Source: Bacteroidota bacterium
GTDB lineage: Bacteria > Bacteroidota > Ignavibacteria > Kapaibacteriales > NICIL-2
Direction of reading: 5' to 3'
NCBI GenBank assembly: GCA_019695345.1
Contig: JAIBAE010000003.1
Coordinates: 1-64,000 of the forward strand
DNA: 64,000 nucleotides
Shown here: one piece after another, positions 7,507 to 16,837 of the stretch
How positions within the stretch are numbered: the stretch's first letter is position 1
Layout of the letters: each line of letters opens with the position of its first letter
Position numbers and translations under genes: made by a program
Notes under the pieces: generated by a model
Database searches by the model: none
The model's input: only the letters and a program-made list of their open reading frames with translations
What the model was told of the DNA's origin: nothing

Positions 7507-10290
7507 TTATACAGTTTGTGGTTGTGTTTTGAACTTGCCTTTGCTTTTGCGAATGTTTGCCGCAACTACTTTGTATTCGGGGCAGAGTGCTTCGCTATCG
7601 TGTTGGCTGCTGGTAATGTTGTTTATCATGAGTTCGGGGAAGTGGAATGTTGTGCTCATGATACCCGGTTTTACTTCGGTTGTGATGCGCGCTTTTATGT
7701 CAACTTTCCCGCGGGGCGATTCTACACATACCATATCGCCTTCTTCAATAAAGTGGCGCGCGGCATCTTCCGGGTTGATGAGTAATACATCTTCCGTTAA
7801 GATTTTTACGTTGTTGGTGCGGCGCGTCATGGTTCCGGAGTTGTAATGTTCTAACTCGCGGTTGGTTGTTATGATGTACGGATATTTGTCTGCGTGTTGT
7901 TTGGTTTCTTCGGTTTCTTTATACGGTGCAAAGTGGAATTTACCAAGCCCGCGTTTAAATGTTTCGGTGTGGAGTATTTCCGTTCCGTTTCCGTTTGGTG
8001 CAACCGGCCATTGTTTGCCGTTGTTACCAAGTTCGTTCCATTTAACACCGGCAAAGAACGGCACAATGCGCGATACTTCCTGCAAAACAGTATCGGGATG
8101 ATACTCGGGTTGTGCAAAGCCCATGCGGTTCATAATGTCCACCATTATTTGTCCGTCGGGTTTTGTGCCTTCTATTGGCTCTACAACTTTTTGCACTCGT
8201 TGAATTCTGCGCTCGCCGTTGGTAAAGGTTCCGCTTTTTTCTAAGAACGATGCCGCAGGTAATACAACATCGGCAAGTTTACATGTTTCGGTCATGAATA
8301 TTTCTTGCACAACAACTAACTCGAGTTTGTTTAGTGCAGAAACTACCAATTGTGTGTTGGGGTCGGTTTGTGCAACGTCTTCGCCCATTAGCCATATAGC
8401 TTTGAGTTTTCCGGCAAAGGCGGCATCGTACATTTCGGGAATTTTTAATCCTTTACCTATTGGGATAGGCACACCATAAAACTCCGAGTACATTTTATTG
8501 ATTTCCGGATTGTATGCATCAAGATAGCCCGCACCTTGGTGTGGCTGACATCCCATATCGGCTGCGCCTTGTACGTTGTTCTGCCCGCGTAATGGGTTAA
8601 CACCAACACCACGGCGACCGATGTTACCGGTAATCATGGCAAGGTCGGCAATTAACATTACGGTAAACGTTCCCTGGCTGTGTTCGGTAACCCCTAATCC
8701 GTGGAACGACATTGCGTTTGGTGCAGATGCATACGTTATTGCGGCAGAACGCACCAGATGTTTATCTACACCGGTAATGTGTTCAAGTTCATCAATATTA
8801 AGATTAAGAATCTGCTCTTTAAAGCCATCGTATCCTTCGGTTCTGTTTTGGATAAATGCTTTGTCTTCTAACCCCTCGGTAATGATGTAGTATAACATCA
8901 TATTCAGTAATGCAACATTGGTTCCGGGCTTTAACTGTAAGTGATATGTTGCATACCGTGCTAACTCGGTGCGACGTGGGTCGATTACAATTGACGGTTT
9001 ACCTTTCATGGCAAACTGTTTAAGCTTAGCTCCGGTAACAGGGTGTGCATCGGTTGGGTTTGCACCAATAACCATAATGCAATCGGTGTACTTCAAATCA
9101 ATAATGGAATTTGTTGCCGCACCTGTTCCAAACGAGCGTTGCATTCCCAATGCTGTTGGCGAGTGGCACACACGTGCACAGGAATCTATATTGTTTGTTC
9201 CGATAACAGCACGGAAGAACTTCTGCATCAGATAGTTTTCTTCGTTTGTACAACGTGCCGATGAAATACCGGAAATAGAATCGGGTCCGTACTCTTGTTT
9301 TATCTGTGTGAATTTTTCGGCAATGTAATCGTAAGCTTCATCCCACGTAGCAGGTTGAAACTCGCCGTTACGTTTGATAAGCGGCGTGCGTAATCTATCG
9401 GGGTGGTTATAGAACGAAAACGCATACCGACCTTTAAGGCATGTATGCCCTTGGTTTACAGCGGCATCGTACGGTGCCTGAATAGACTTAATGTTGTTGT
9501 TTACCACTGCAACTTCAAGGTTGCAACCAACACCACAGTATGTACAAACGGTCCGAACCTTTTTATCGGCTACAACAGATTTGGATTCAAAGATATCGGA
9601 GATAGCTGAAGTTGGGCATGCTTGTGCGCACGCACCGCAACTAACACAATCGGAATCGGCAAATGTTTGGTCGAGTCCTTTTATAATATGTGCATCAAAC
9701 CCTCTGCCTGCCATACTTAATACAAGCTGCCCCTGAACTTCATCGCATGCACGTACACAACGTGAGCAATTAATACACTTGGAAAAATCCGACGTCATGT
9801 AGGCATGGCTAAGGTCTTTTTGTCTATCTAAATGATTCTTGCCTTCGGGATACCGTACTTTGCGGATACCAACACGGGCGGCAACTGTTTGCAGTTCGCA
9901 GTTATTATTTACTTCGCATGTTAAACAGTCCAACGGGTGGTCGGTTAGTACTAACTCTACTATGTTCTTCCTCAAACGTTCAATTCGGTCGGTATCGGTA
10001 AAGATGTAGGAATCGGGTATTACCGGAGTATGGCATGATGCCTGAACTCTGCGTGAGCCATTTGCCGTAAGTGCAACTTCAACACTACAAACACGGCATG
10101 CACCATAGGGGTCGAGATTCGGTGCATCGCACAGGGTTGGAACGTAATCGTTACCAAAGTGCCTGCGTACAAAGCTGAGAATAGTTTCATTCTCTTGTAC
10201 CGAATATGCAACACCATTGATGTATGCTGTTTTGGTTTCTACGTCCTGTACGGCAACATGATGTCCGTTTGTATATGTAGATGTATTCAT
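7507..10290 (-). CDS. NAD-linked formate dehydrogenase, molybdenum alpha subunit (Cys type)
   Basis: The product is 927 aa and oxidises formate to CO2 at a bis-molybdopterin centre in the cytoplasm. Domains in order: a [2Fe-2S] ferredoxin (Cys54, 65, 68, 86); the His-Cys3 iron-sulfur motif of NuoG-like proteins (H118, C122, C125, C131); two [4Fe-4S] motifs (C172-C182 and C215-C225); the catalytic-domain [4Fe-4S] motif CTYCGVGC (C249-C284); then the molybdopterin domains. The catalytic position in CARVCHSP is Cys375, encoded by TGC, so this is not a selenoprotein. This is the FdsA/NuoG-like layout. The start at 10290 (MNTSTYTNGH) was chosen because it lies 4 bases after the stop of the beta subunit; a longer frame would overlap it. 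Electrons should pass to NAD+ through the beta subunit. Confidence 0.93.
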   Translation of the reverse strand: MNTSTYTNGHHVAVQDVETKTAYINGVAYSVQENETILSFVRRHFGNDYVPTLCDAPNLDPYGACRVCSVEVALTANGSRRVQASCHTPVIPDSYIFTDTDRIERLRKNIVELVLTDHPLDCLTCEVNNNCELQTVAARVGIRKVRYPEGKNHLDRQKDLSHAYMTSDFSKCINCSRCVRACDEVQGQLVLSMAGRGFDAHIIKGLDQTFADSDCVSCGACAQACPTSAISDIFESKSVVADKKVRTVCTYCGVGCNLEVAVVNNNIKSIQAPYDAAVNQGHTCLKGRYAFSFYNHPDRLRTPLIKRNGEFQPATWDEAYDYIAEKFTQIKQEYGPDSISGISSARCTNEENYLMQKFFRAVIGTNNIDSCARVCHSPTALGMQRSFGTGAATNSIIDLKYTDCIMVIGANPTDAHPVTGAKLKQFAMKGKPSIVIDPRRTELARYATYHLQLKPGTNVALLNMMLYYIITEGLEDKAFIQNRTEGYDGFKEQILNLNIDELEHITGVDKHLVRSAAITYASAPNAMSFHGLGVTEHSQGTFTVMLIADLAMITGNIGRRGVGVNPLRGQNNVQGAADMGCQPHQGAGYLDAYNPEINKMYSEFYGVPIPIGKGLKIPEMYDAAFAGKLKAIWLMGEDVAQTDPNTQLVVSALNKLELVVVQEIFMTETCKLADVVLPAASFLEKSGTFTNGERRIQRVQKVVEPIEGTKPDGQIMVDIMNRMGFAQPEYHPDTVLQEVSRIVPFFAGVKWNELGNNGKQWPVAPNGNGTEILHTETFKRGLGKFHFAPYKETEETKQHADKYPYIITTNRELEHYNSGTMTRRTNNVKILTEDVLLINPEDAARHFIEEGDMVCVESPRGKVDIKARITTEVKPGIMSTTFHFPELMINNITSSQHDSEALCPEYKVVAANIRKSKGKFKTQPQTV

Positions 10291-10294
10291 AACA

Positions 10295-11947
10295 TTATGA
10301 AGTAAAGTACGGAGATAGTTCATCGTTAAAATACTGTAGTGCATTTTTAACCGGCAATGGTAGGCCACCGCCTAATGCACATAACGAACCTACCTCTAAA
10401 GTTTCAAGTAAATCGTTCATCAACGTACGTTCTATTTTATAGTCGCTGCCTTTAGCTTTTTCAATCAGTTCATAACCACGTGTAGAACCAAGCCGGCACG
10501 GAAAACATTTTCCGCAACTTTCGTGTGCAGTAAAACGGAACAGATGTTCGATGTAATCTATTATTGGATATTGTTCGGGAATACACACAAACGAAGCATG
10601 TCCCAACAAAAACCCGTTCTGAGAAAATGATTCAAAGTCTATTGTTAACGCATCAATCTTTGAAACAGGAACTAACCCACCTAACGGACCACCAATATGA
10701 ATTGCTTTTATTGGCTGGCGGAATCCTTGCCCTAACTCATCAATGGCTGTGCGTAGCGGAGTGCCCATTTCAACTTCGTAAATCCCCGGACGGTTAAAGT
10801 AACTATCCAACGATAACAACTTTGTTCCAGTTGATTTTCCCGAGCCTAACGTTGCATACGCATCGCCACCAAATTTGATGATAAACGGAACGCACGCTAA
10901 CGTCTCAACATTGTTTACTACTGTTGGGCGGTTAAACAACCCTTCTTGTGTTGGATATGGCGGACGTACCCGAACTTCCGGACGTTGCCCTTCTATGGAT
11001 GAAAGTAATGCAGTTTCTTCACCGCAAATGTATGCACCCTGTGCGCCAATAATCTTAAAGTCAAACGAGAAACCTGAATCACAGATATTCTCGCCTAACA
11101 AACCAAGTGCTTTTACTTCGTTAATTGCCGCTTGTACACTTTCAATACTTTCGGGATACTCGGCACGGATATACAACACACCATATCGTGCATCAATTAC
11201 ATATCCTGTTATCATCATACCTAACAACAAAGCATGGGGACGTTGTTCCATTATGTAGCGGTCGCTATATGCACCCGGGTCGCCTTCATCGGCGTTACAG
11301 ACAACATACTTCACATCGCCGGGTGTATTCTTGCACGATTCCAACTTAAAGCCCATCGGGAATCCTGCACCACCTCTGCCACGAACATTCGATTTCTTTA
11401 TTTCAGCCAACGTGGTATCTGCGCCTTGTTGTAACACATCGCTAAACAACAAATAATACTCCGCAACATTTGTAATCGGGGCGGTAAGTACTGCGGTTCC
11501 TTTGCATTCTACATGATATTGCTCGCGGGTTGTTACGGTATCTTGCACAATCTCAGCAAGATGTTCTATATCACCGCCGGAGTAATTCTTCTTATCAATA
11601 TTAAATGCAGAGTTCTCATGGCAACGACCCAAACAACACATTTCGCCAATTTCATCGGGTTGGAATGTTGTTAGGAGTTGCTCTTTTAGTTTACCCTGTG
11701 TGCCGGCCATTTCGCAAGCACTGCCATTGCACACATACACTTTTTTATTCTTGTTTTCCGGCTTCAGAAAATCGTAAAAAGAAACAGTGCCTTGTATGTT
11801 AGCTTTACCAACTAAAAAGTCGCTGTGCAATTGTTCCATTACATCACGCTCCGGAGTTCCGGAAACAGCGGCAGCAGTTCCCAACTCCTCAAACAAGTTC
11901 TTTTCTAATCCTTGTCGTCCCGATAAATAACTAAGGTTTTTCGACAT
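10295..11947 (-). CDS. Formate dehydrogenase beta subunit (NuoE-NuoF-type fusion, FMN/NAD)
   Basis: The product is 550 aa. The first ~130 residues form a thioredoxin-like [2Fe-2S] domain of NuoE type, with Cys73, Cys78, Cys105 and Cys109 (C-x4-C and C-x3-C). It is joined to a NuoF domain with the FMN loop GRGGAGFPMGFK, the NAD-binding stretch NADEGDPGAYSDR and the [4Fe-4S] motif SCGKCFPCRLG near the C-terminus. The FdsB subunit of soluble NAD-dependent formate dehydrogenases has this build. It passes electrons from the alpha subunit to NAD+. It is 13 bases downstream of fdhD and 4 bases upstream of the alpha subunit, clearly one operon. No separate FdsG- or FdsD-like gene is seen. Confidence 0.93.
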   Translation of the reverse strand: MSKNLSYLSGRQGLEKNLFEELGTAAAVSGTPERDVMEQLHSDFLVGKANIQGTVSFYDFLKPENKNKKVYVCNGSACEMAGTQGKLKEQLLTTFQPDEIGEMCCLGRCHENSAFNIDKKNYSGGDIEHLAEIVQDTVTTREQYHVECKGTAVLTAPITNVAEYYLLFSDVLQQGADTTLAEIKKSNVRGRGGAGFPMGFKLESCKNTPGDVKYVVCNADEGDPGAYSDRYIMEQRPHALLLGMMITGYVIDARYGVLYIRAEYPESIESVQAAINEVKALGLLGENICDSGFSFDFKIIGAQGAYICGEETALLSSIEGQRPEVRVRPPYPTQEGLFNRPTVVNNVETLACVPFIIKFGGDAYATLGSGKSTGTKLLSLDSYFNRPGIYEVEMGTPLRTAIDELGQGFRQPIKAIHIGGPLGGLVPVSKIDALTIDFESFSQNGFLLGHASFVCIPEQYPIIDYIEHLFRFTAHESCGKCFPCRLGSTRGYELIEKAKGSDYKIERTLMNDLLETLEVGSLCALGGGLPLPVKNALQYFNDELSPYFTS

Positions 11948-11960
11948 ACAAATCTATAAT

Positions 11961-12776
11961 TCATGAAACTGTTTCTGTTTCCTGCACTTTACTCCCAATA
12001 CTTTCGGGGTAAGTGTATGCTGTAAATTTATCGCCACGGCAAAATGCAAGTAACGTCAAGCCCGACCGCTGTGCAATATCCACTGCCATTGTTGATGGCG
12101 CTGAAACCGATGCTAAAAACGGAATTCCCGCCACTAATACTTTATTTACTATCTCGTAGCTGATTCTTCCGCTAACGGTTAAACACGCTGCTTTGTGCAG
12201 TGCATTCTGTAACAACAAACTGCCAATAACTTTATCTACTGCATTATGCCTGCCAATATCTTCCTGAACGTCTAATAACTCGCCATTACTTGTAAAAGCA
12301 GCTGCGGCATGTGTACCACCACTTTCATCAAACGCCTGCTGATGCTGACGCATAGCTGTAAACATTTGTTCAATAACAAACCATTCCAACACAGGTTTCG
12401 TTGTTACATCAATTGCAGTGGTTGTGCATTCAAACTCTGTTTTACCGCACATTCCGCACGATGACACCGATGCTACGTTCCTGCTACCGCTAAACTGCTT
12501 CAGAATTTTATCCTTAGGCAGTTCTACATTTACAAGCAATCCCTCATCTTGCCGTGCAAAACTAATACCGAAGTACTTGTTAACATCACGGTAAATTCCT
12601 TCGGTAAATAATAACCCGCGTGCAAGTTCAATTTCTTTACCCGGCGTACACATAGTAACGGTAAATGGCTCGTAGTTTACCGCAATACTAAGTGGTATTT
12701 CGGTTGCCAAACAGTCTGCCACTTCGGTAGCAATACCGTTACGCACAAGTTTTCCATTATATCGCTGCGGAATCAT
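11961..12776 (-). CDS. fdhD: FdhD, formate dehydrogenase accessory sulfurtransferase
   Basis: The product is 271 aa. FdhD carries sulfur from a cysteine desulfurase to the molybdenum cofactor of formate dehydrogenase, which is needed for activity. The sequence shows the family's SSCGMCGKTEFE loop with the two functional cysteines (CGMC), FTEGIYRDVN in the first half, and VQEDIGRHNAVDKVIG, one of the most conserved FdhD stretches. The start at 12776 (MIPQRYNGK) is preferred; the open frame continues upstream through R1 without homology. It is the first gene of the formate dehydrogenase operon. Confidence 0.93.
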   Translation of the reverse strand: MIPQRYNGKLVRNGIATEVADCLATEIPLSIAVNYEPFTVTMCTPGKEIELARGLLFTEGIYRDVNKYFGISFARQDEGLLVNVELPKDKILKQFSGSRNVASVSSCGMCGKTEFECTTTAIDVTTKPVLEWFVIEQMFTAMRQHQQAFDESGGTHAAAAFTSNGELLDVQEDIGRHNAVDKVIGSLLLQNALHKAACLTVSGRISYEIVNKVLVAGIPFLASVSAPSTMAVDIAQRSGLTLLAFCRGDKFTAYTYPESIGSKVQETETVS

Positions 12777-12821
12777 TATTTGTTTTTGAACAACTATTAT
12801 AAAAATGCGTTCCCAATTTCT

Positions 12822-12892
12822 TTTGCTATCGCCGGACGGCTTAGGGCGTTGTTGCCAAACACACCGTTTCCCTGCCGGATAGAACACTCTAC
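12822..12892 (+). repeat. R1 copy 5 (plus), left arm of an empty islet
   Basis: TTTGCTATCGCCGGACGGC end and TTTCCCTGCCGGATAGAA core. It begins 46 bases upstream of the fdhD start and faces copy 6 across ~135 bases with no gene. Confidence 0.75.
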
Positions 12893-13026
12893 ACTAAATC
12901 CGGCTTTAAACTACTGACTTTTTGGTTACAACGTGCGGATGTTAACCAACTTTAATTATACTACAGGTAAATATGGAAAGAAAGCCATTATCAAAGTCGT
13001 TAAGTTACATCTAATCTGGATATGTA

Positions 13027-13088
13027 TCTCTCCCGCAAGACAACGGTTTTTAATTAGTGTGGTTCGGTGCGGTCAGGCGATAGCAAAA
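13027..13088 (-). repeat. R1 copy 6 (minus), right arm of the empty islet
   Basis: TCTCTCCCGCAAGACAACGG core and TCGGTGCGGTCAGGCGATAG end. The sequence between copies 5 and 6 (12893-13026) is AT-rich and I see no frame or motif in it. Confidence 0.78.
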
Positions 13089-13098
13089 GAATACACTG

Positions 13099-13129
13099 TT
13101 TAGGATTACGTGTATTTGGTGTAGTTTTG
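13099..13129 (+). promoter_or_regulatory. Bacteroidota-type promoter candidate for the mutase gene
   Basis: TTTA (13099-13102), a 19-base spacer, and TAGTTTTG (13122-13129), matching the -33 TTTG / -7 TAnnTTTG pattern. The predicted start of transcription is ~20 bases before the ATG at 13156. It lies just outside R1 copy 6. Confidence 0.45.
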
Positions 13130-13155
13130 CAGACACTAAAAACTGAAAGAATACC

Positions 13156-15192
13156 ATGAATACTACCCAAACTCATACAATTACCGAATTAAATGGCTAT
13201 GCCTCTGCAAAACAGACTGTGGCACAAGCAGAACTTGTTAAGCGTTATCAGGAATTGATTCAGCATTTACGCCCCGAAGTAAAGAAGTTGTTGGATGAAT
13301 GGGAAAGTAAAAAAGCGAATTACCAAGGCGAGAATTTCTCGTACACGGTGCGTGGTAAAGAAATTAAAGTGAAGAACTTTATTGAGTCTTTATCCCATTC
13401 GCAGATTCCTAAAATTGCGGTTCCTAAATACGAGGATTGGGGAGAGATTGTTCGTTGGGCAATGCAAGAGAATTTCCCTGGTGAGTTTCCGTACACGGCG
13501 GGTGTGTATCCGTTTAAACGCCAGGGCGAAGACCCAACACGTATGTTTGCCGGCGAAGGCGGACCAGAGCGTACCAACAAACGCTTCCATTATTTGAGTC
13601 ACGGAATGCCCGCAGCGCGTTTAAGTACGGCGTTTGATTCTGTTACCTTGTACGGCGAAGACCCCGACGAACGTCCGGATATTTATGGTAAGATTGGGAA
13701 CTCCGGTGTTAGCATTGCAACCTTAGATGACGCAAAGAAGTTGTATTCTGGTTTTGATTTAAGTGCGCCTTCTACATCTGTTTCTATGACGATAAACGGT
13801 CCGGCACCTATGATGCTTGCTTTCTTTATGAATGCAGCTATTGACCAAGAGTGCGAGAAATATATTAAAGAGCATGGATTAGAAGCGGAAGTCTCCGCAA
13901 AAATTGATGCCTTGTATAAAGAAAAAGGGTTTGAGCGTCCGTGTTACAACAACATAGCCGCAAACGACGGCGTTAATACTCTGCCCGATGGCAACACCGG
14001 GTTAGGGTTGATGTTACTTGGCGTAACAGGTGACCAAGTTCTTCCTGCTGATGTGTATGCGCAGTGTAAAGAAAAGGCGTTGCAATCTGTTCGCGGAACG
14101 GTGCAGGCAGATATTCTAAAAGAAGACCAAGCGCAAAACACCTGTATCTTTTCTACGGAGTTTGCCTTGCGCATGATGGGCGATATTCAGCAGTATTTTA
14201 TTGAAAAGAAAGTTCGCAATTTTTACTCAGTTTCCATTAGTGGATATCACATTGCCGAAGCGGGAGCAAATCCAATAACACAACTTGCTTTAACACTTGC
14301 CAACGGTTTTACTTTTGTTGAGTATTACCTATCGCGCGGGATGAACATCGACGACTTTGCTCCAAATCTCTCCTTCTTCTTCTCGAACGGGATTGACCCT
14401 GAGTATGCAGTGATTGGCAGAGTTGCACGACGCATTTGGGCAAAGGCAATGAAATACAAGTACGGTGGTAACGAACGCTCGCAAATGTTAAAGTATCACA
14501 TCCAAACATCCGGACGCTCGTTGCACGCACAAGAAATTGACTTCAACGACATACGTACAACCTTACAGGCATTGTATGCTATCTACGACAATTGTAATTC
14601 GTTACACACAAACGCGTACGACGAAGCAATTACAACCCCAACCGAAGAATCTGTTCGCCGTGCGGTGGCTATTCAACTTATTATTAACCGCGAACTTGGT
14701 TTAGCCAAAAACGAAAATCCATTACAAGGTTCCTTTATTACCGAAGAGTTAACCGACCTTGTAGAAGAAGCTGTGTACGCAGAGTTTAACCGCATTACAG
14801 AGCGCGGTGGCGTTCTTGGTGCAATGGAGAATATGTATCAACGTAACAAGATTCAGGAAGAGTCTCTCTACTACGAAATGCAAAAACACACGGGCGAGTA
14901 TCCTATTATTGGTGTAAATACCTTCCTTAGTAAAGATGGCTCCAAAACTATAATTCCTGCTGAGGTTATCCGCTCTACAACCGAAGAAAAGAATCAACAA
15001 ATCTCTAACCTGCGTGCTGTGCAACAACGCAACGCAGAGCAATCCCCAACTGCATTAAAAGCACTAAAACAAACGGCAGTTCAAAACGGAAATATCTTTG
15101 AAGCACTTATGGAAGCCGCAAAGGTTTGTTCGTTGGGTCAGATGAGTACGGCGTTATATCAAGTGGGTGGACAGTATAGGAGAAATATGTAA
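13156..15192 (+). CDS. IcmF/methylmalonyl-CoA mutase family catalytic subunit (no B12 domain)
   Basis: The product is 678 aa. It matches the catalytic TIM-barrel part of the fused isobutyryl-CoA mutase Icm[77 protein letters not shown] and [12 protein letters not shown]. IcmF enzymes use adenosylcobalamin to interconvert isobutyryl- and n-butyryl-CoA and related branched acyl-CoAs. Here the usual N-terminal cobalamin-binding and MeaI GTPase domains are absent, and no DxHxxG cobalamin motif occurs anywhere in the protein, so a separate small subunit must exist outside the window. Substrate is inferred from family resemblance only. The start is the single ATG after a promoter candidate. Confidence 0.85.
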   Translation: MNTTQTHTITELNGYASAKQTVAQAELVKRYQELIQHLRPEVKKLLDEWESKKANYQGENFSYTVRGKEIKVKNFIESLSHSQIPKIAVPKYEDWGEIVRWAMQENFPGEFPYTAGVYPFKRQGEDPTRMFAGEGGPERTNKRFHYLSHGMPAARLSTAFDSVTLYGEDPDERPDIYGKIGNSGVSIATLDDAKKLYSGFDLSAPSTSVSMTINGPAPMMLAFFMNAAIDQECEKYIKEHGLEAEVSAKIDALYKEKGFERPCYNNIAANDGVNTLPDGNTGLGLMLLGVTGDQVLPADVYAQCKEKALQSVRGTVQADILKEDQAQNTCIFSTEFALRMMGDIQQYFIEKKVRNFYSVSISGYHIAEAGANPITQLALTLANGFTFVEYYLSRGMNIDDFAPNLSFFFSNGIDPEYAVIGRVARRIWAKAMKYKYGGNERSQMLKYHIQTSGRSLHAQEIDFNDIRTTLQALYAIYDNCNSLHTNAYDEAITTPTEESVRRAVAIQLIINRELGLAKNENPLQGSFITEELTDLVEEAVYAEFNRITERGGVLGAMENMYQRNKIQEESLYYEMQKHTGEYPIIGVNTFLSKDGSKTIIPAEVIRSTTEEKNQQISNLRAVQQRNAEQSPTALKALKQTAVQNGNIFEALMEAAKVCSLGQMSTALYQVGGQYRRNM

Positions 15193-15217
15193 TCAGGCGG
15201 AGGGCAAATGCTTTTCA

Positions 15218-15252
15218 CGCAAAGGGGCAAAGAGATCTAAGGCGCAAAGGTT
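15218..15252 (+). repeat. GCAAAG-rich repeat before the GxxExxY gene
   Basis: CACGCAAAGGGGCAAAGAG and GGCGCAAAGG. Similar GCAAAGGCGCAAAG strings commonly accompany GxxExxY genes and resemble the R3 repeat at 15864. Confidence 0.5.
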
Positions 15253-15291
15253 GATTTGGAGGTAGGACTAACAATTGCAGAAGGATTTTGC

Positions 15292-15669
15292 ATGACTGAA
15301 AATGAGATAGCTACAATGATTGTTGATATAGGTTTTCATATTCATAAAGACATAGGCTGTGGTCTGTATGAAAAAGTATATCAGATAGTAATGTGCGATG
15401 AGTTGGAACGCCGCGGGCTTTCATTTCAGTCTGAGGTTGATGTTCCTATCGTGTATAAAGAGAGAACTATTGAAAGAGCTTTTCGTGCAGATATTATCGT
15501 GGAAGATAAAGTAATCATTGAGTTAAAATCGTTAGCTGAGATTAGCGATGTTCACAGAAAGCAGTTACATACCTATTTAAAACTTAGCGATAGAAAATTA
15601 GGTCTACTCATAAATTTCGGAAGTATTCTTTATAAGAATGGCGTAGAACGAATTGTAAACAATCTATAA
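15292..15669 (+). CDS. GxxExxY family protein (PD-(D/E)XK-like)
   Basis: The product is 125 aa. It carries the family signature GCGLYEKVYQ (GxxExxY) near residue 25, followed by ADIIVEDKVIIELKS, an E/D ... ELK arrangement like that of PD-(D/E)XK nucleases, and then a helix with HRKQLHTYLKL. Family function is unknown; these genes are often multi-copy and embedded in GCAAAG repeats, as here. The ATG at 15292 was chosen because AGAAGGA stands 9 bases before it; a TTG at 15256 would add 12 residues. Confidence 0.88.
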   Translation: MTENEIATMIVDIGFHIHKDIGCGLYEKVYQIVMCDELERRGLSFQSEVDVPIVYKERTIERAFRADIIVEDKVIIELKSLAEISDVHRKQLHTYLKLSDRKLGLLINFGSILYKNGVERIVNNL

Positions 15670-15722
15670 CTACACTCTACAGAATTTTTTTGCCTCTTTG
15701 CTTACTTTGCTTCTTTGCGTGC

Positions 15723-15812
15723 CGCTATCGCCCGACCGCCCCAAACGGCACATACAACAAACCAATGCTTTGCGGAAGATAACCGCAACTACTAAACAAT
15801 GGTTATCGTGAA
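15723..15812 (+). repeat. R1 copy 7 (plus)
   Basis: CCGCTATCGCCCGACCGCC end, CTTTGCGGAAGATAACC core and GGTTATCGTGAA right end, one of the fullest copies. It begins 53 bases after the GxxExxY stop. Confidence 0.8.
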
Positions 15813-15863
15813 TTTCTGTAACCGCGAATAACACAGATACACACGAATCAATATATTTAGTTG

Positions 15864-15953
15864 CTCGCAAAGTGCGCAAGGGTTTCGGATAAAGGTGCGC
15901 AAGGATGAACGTTGCGTTCTTTGCGTTGTACCTTTGCGTTCTTTGCGTGAACA
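15864..15953 (+). repeat. R3 repeat copy 1
   Basis: About 90 bp: CTCGCAAAGTGCGCAAGGG, GATGAACGTTGCGTTCTTTG, TTCTTTGCGTGAAC. The inverted copy is at 25850-25936. After it, up to 16122, only a weak R2-like string (ACCGGGTTGCGGCGCAC, 16068) is visible. Confidence 0.75.
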
Positions 15954-16122
15954 TACTCTGAAGAATTTGTGTTGCCGGGAGGAGGCGAGGCATCGCGTCT
16001 CTACATTGAAACAACAATTTTATTCTCACTCAAACTGCGATGCTGTATCGGTTGGATCCGACCGGGTTGCGGCGCACAAGGCACGCTGCGGCAGATGTGG
16101 GGTACATTACAAATACTACTTC

Positions 16123-16806
16123 TTACCTGAATAGTTTACTGCGTATTACTACACTTGCCATTTGTAATTCATCGTTACTGATGGTGTGGCCTATATCGGG
16201 GTAGGTGTTGTTAATGGTAACGGCATTCATAGATTTTAGAATTGCTTCTGTTTCGTTGACGCGTTCTTTGGGGATGGTGTCGTCGTCGCTGCCTACACCC
16301 AGAAACACTGTTGTATTTGCAAGACTTCCGGAGTACAGCGAGTAATTGATGGGGTCGCCGGTTAAGCCGGCAGCTAATGCGATAACGCCGCCAAATTGTT
16401 GCGGGTAGCGGGCAACATATTCTAATACAATACTTCCACCTTCGGCAAATCCCATAAAGTAGATTTTGTGGTTGGGAATATTCTTATCGCGTAGTGCTTC
16501 TATTATTCTGCGAACAATATTAATGGCTATACTAAGCCACGGTTCGTTTTGGCGAATGTTGGCGTGAATCTCGTTGGGAAACCACGTTGGTCGTTCGGAT
16601 ACGGGTACGATATAACATGCGTTTTGTATTGCTAACGCGTTACTTAATTTAACAAATGTCTGCGCGCCGCTTCCGCCATGCATCATAATAATAATTTTAT
16701 CTGCCTTGCGTAGCGGAGTGCCTCCATATATTATTTCCAAACCACCAACATCAAGTAGTTCGTGTAGTTCGGTATCGTTTTCGGTTGTGTATGTTGCCGT
16801 TGTCAT
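16123..16806 (-). CDS. Alpha/beta-hydrolase (carboxylesterase-like) lacking the nucleophile serine
   Basis: The product is 227 aa with the fold signals of phospholipase/carboxylesterase-like alpha/beta hydrolases: an oxyanion region MMHGGSGAQ (residues 41-49), a nucleophile elbow, an acid loop VGSDDDTIP and a terminal DIGHTIS with the histidine. The elbow reads MGFAEGGS instead of GFSQGG: residue 121, normally the catalytic serine, is alanine (codon GCC). The Asp and His remain. The protein may be a non-catalytic binding protein or use another residue. It starts 31 bases after the histidine kinase stop and is probably co-transcribed with it, so a sensory partner role is possible (inference). 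Confidence 0.8.
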   Translation of the reverse strand: MTTATYTTENDTELHELLDVGGLEIIYGGTPLRKADKIIIMMHGGSGAQTFVKLSNALAIQNACYIVPVSERPTWFPNEIHANIRQNEPWLSIAINIVRRIIEALRDKNIPNHKIYFMGFAEGGSIVLEYVARYPQQFGGVIALAAGLTGDPINYSLYSGSLANTTVFLGVGSDDDTIPKERVNETEAILKSMNAVTINNTYPDIGHTISNDELQMASVVIRSKLFR

Positions 16807-16837
16807 AACACAAGAGAATGATAAACATTACAATTTA

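Noticed and set aside
9100-9175. Selenocysteine in formate dehydrogenase
   Set aside because: The catalytic codon in CARVCHSP is TGC, and no in-frame TGA is present.
12777-13155. Cobalamin riboswitch before the B12 mutase gene
   Set aside because: No B12-box or conserved aptamer elements; the spacer is explained by two R1 copies and a promoter candidate.
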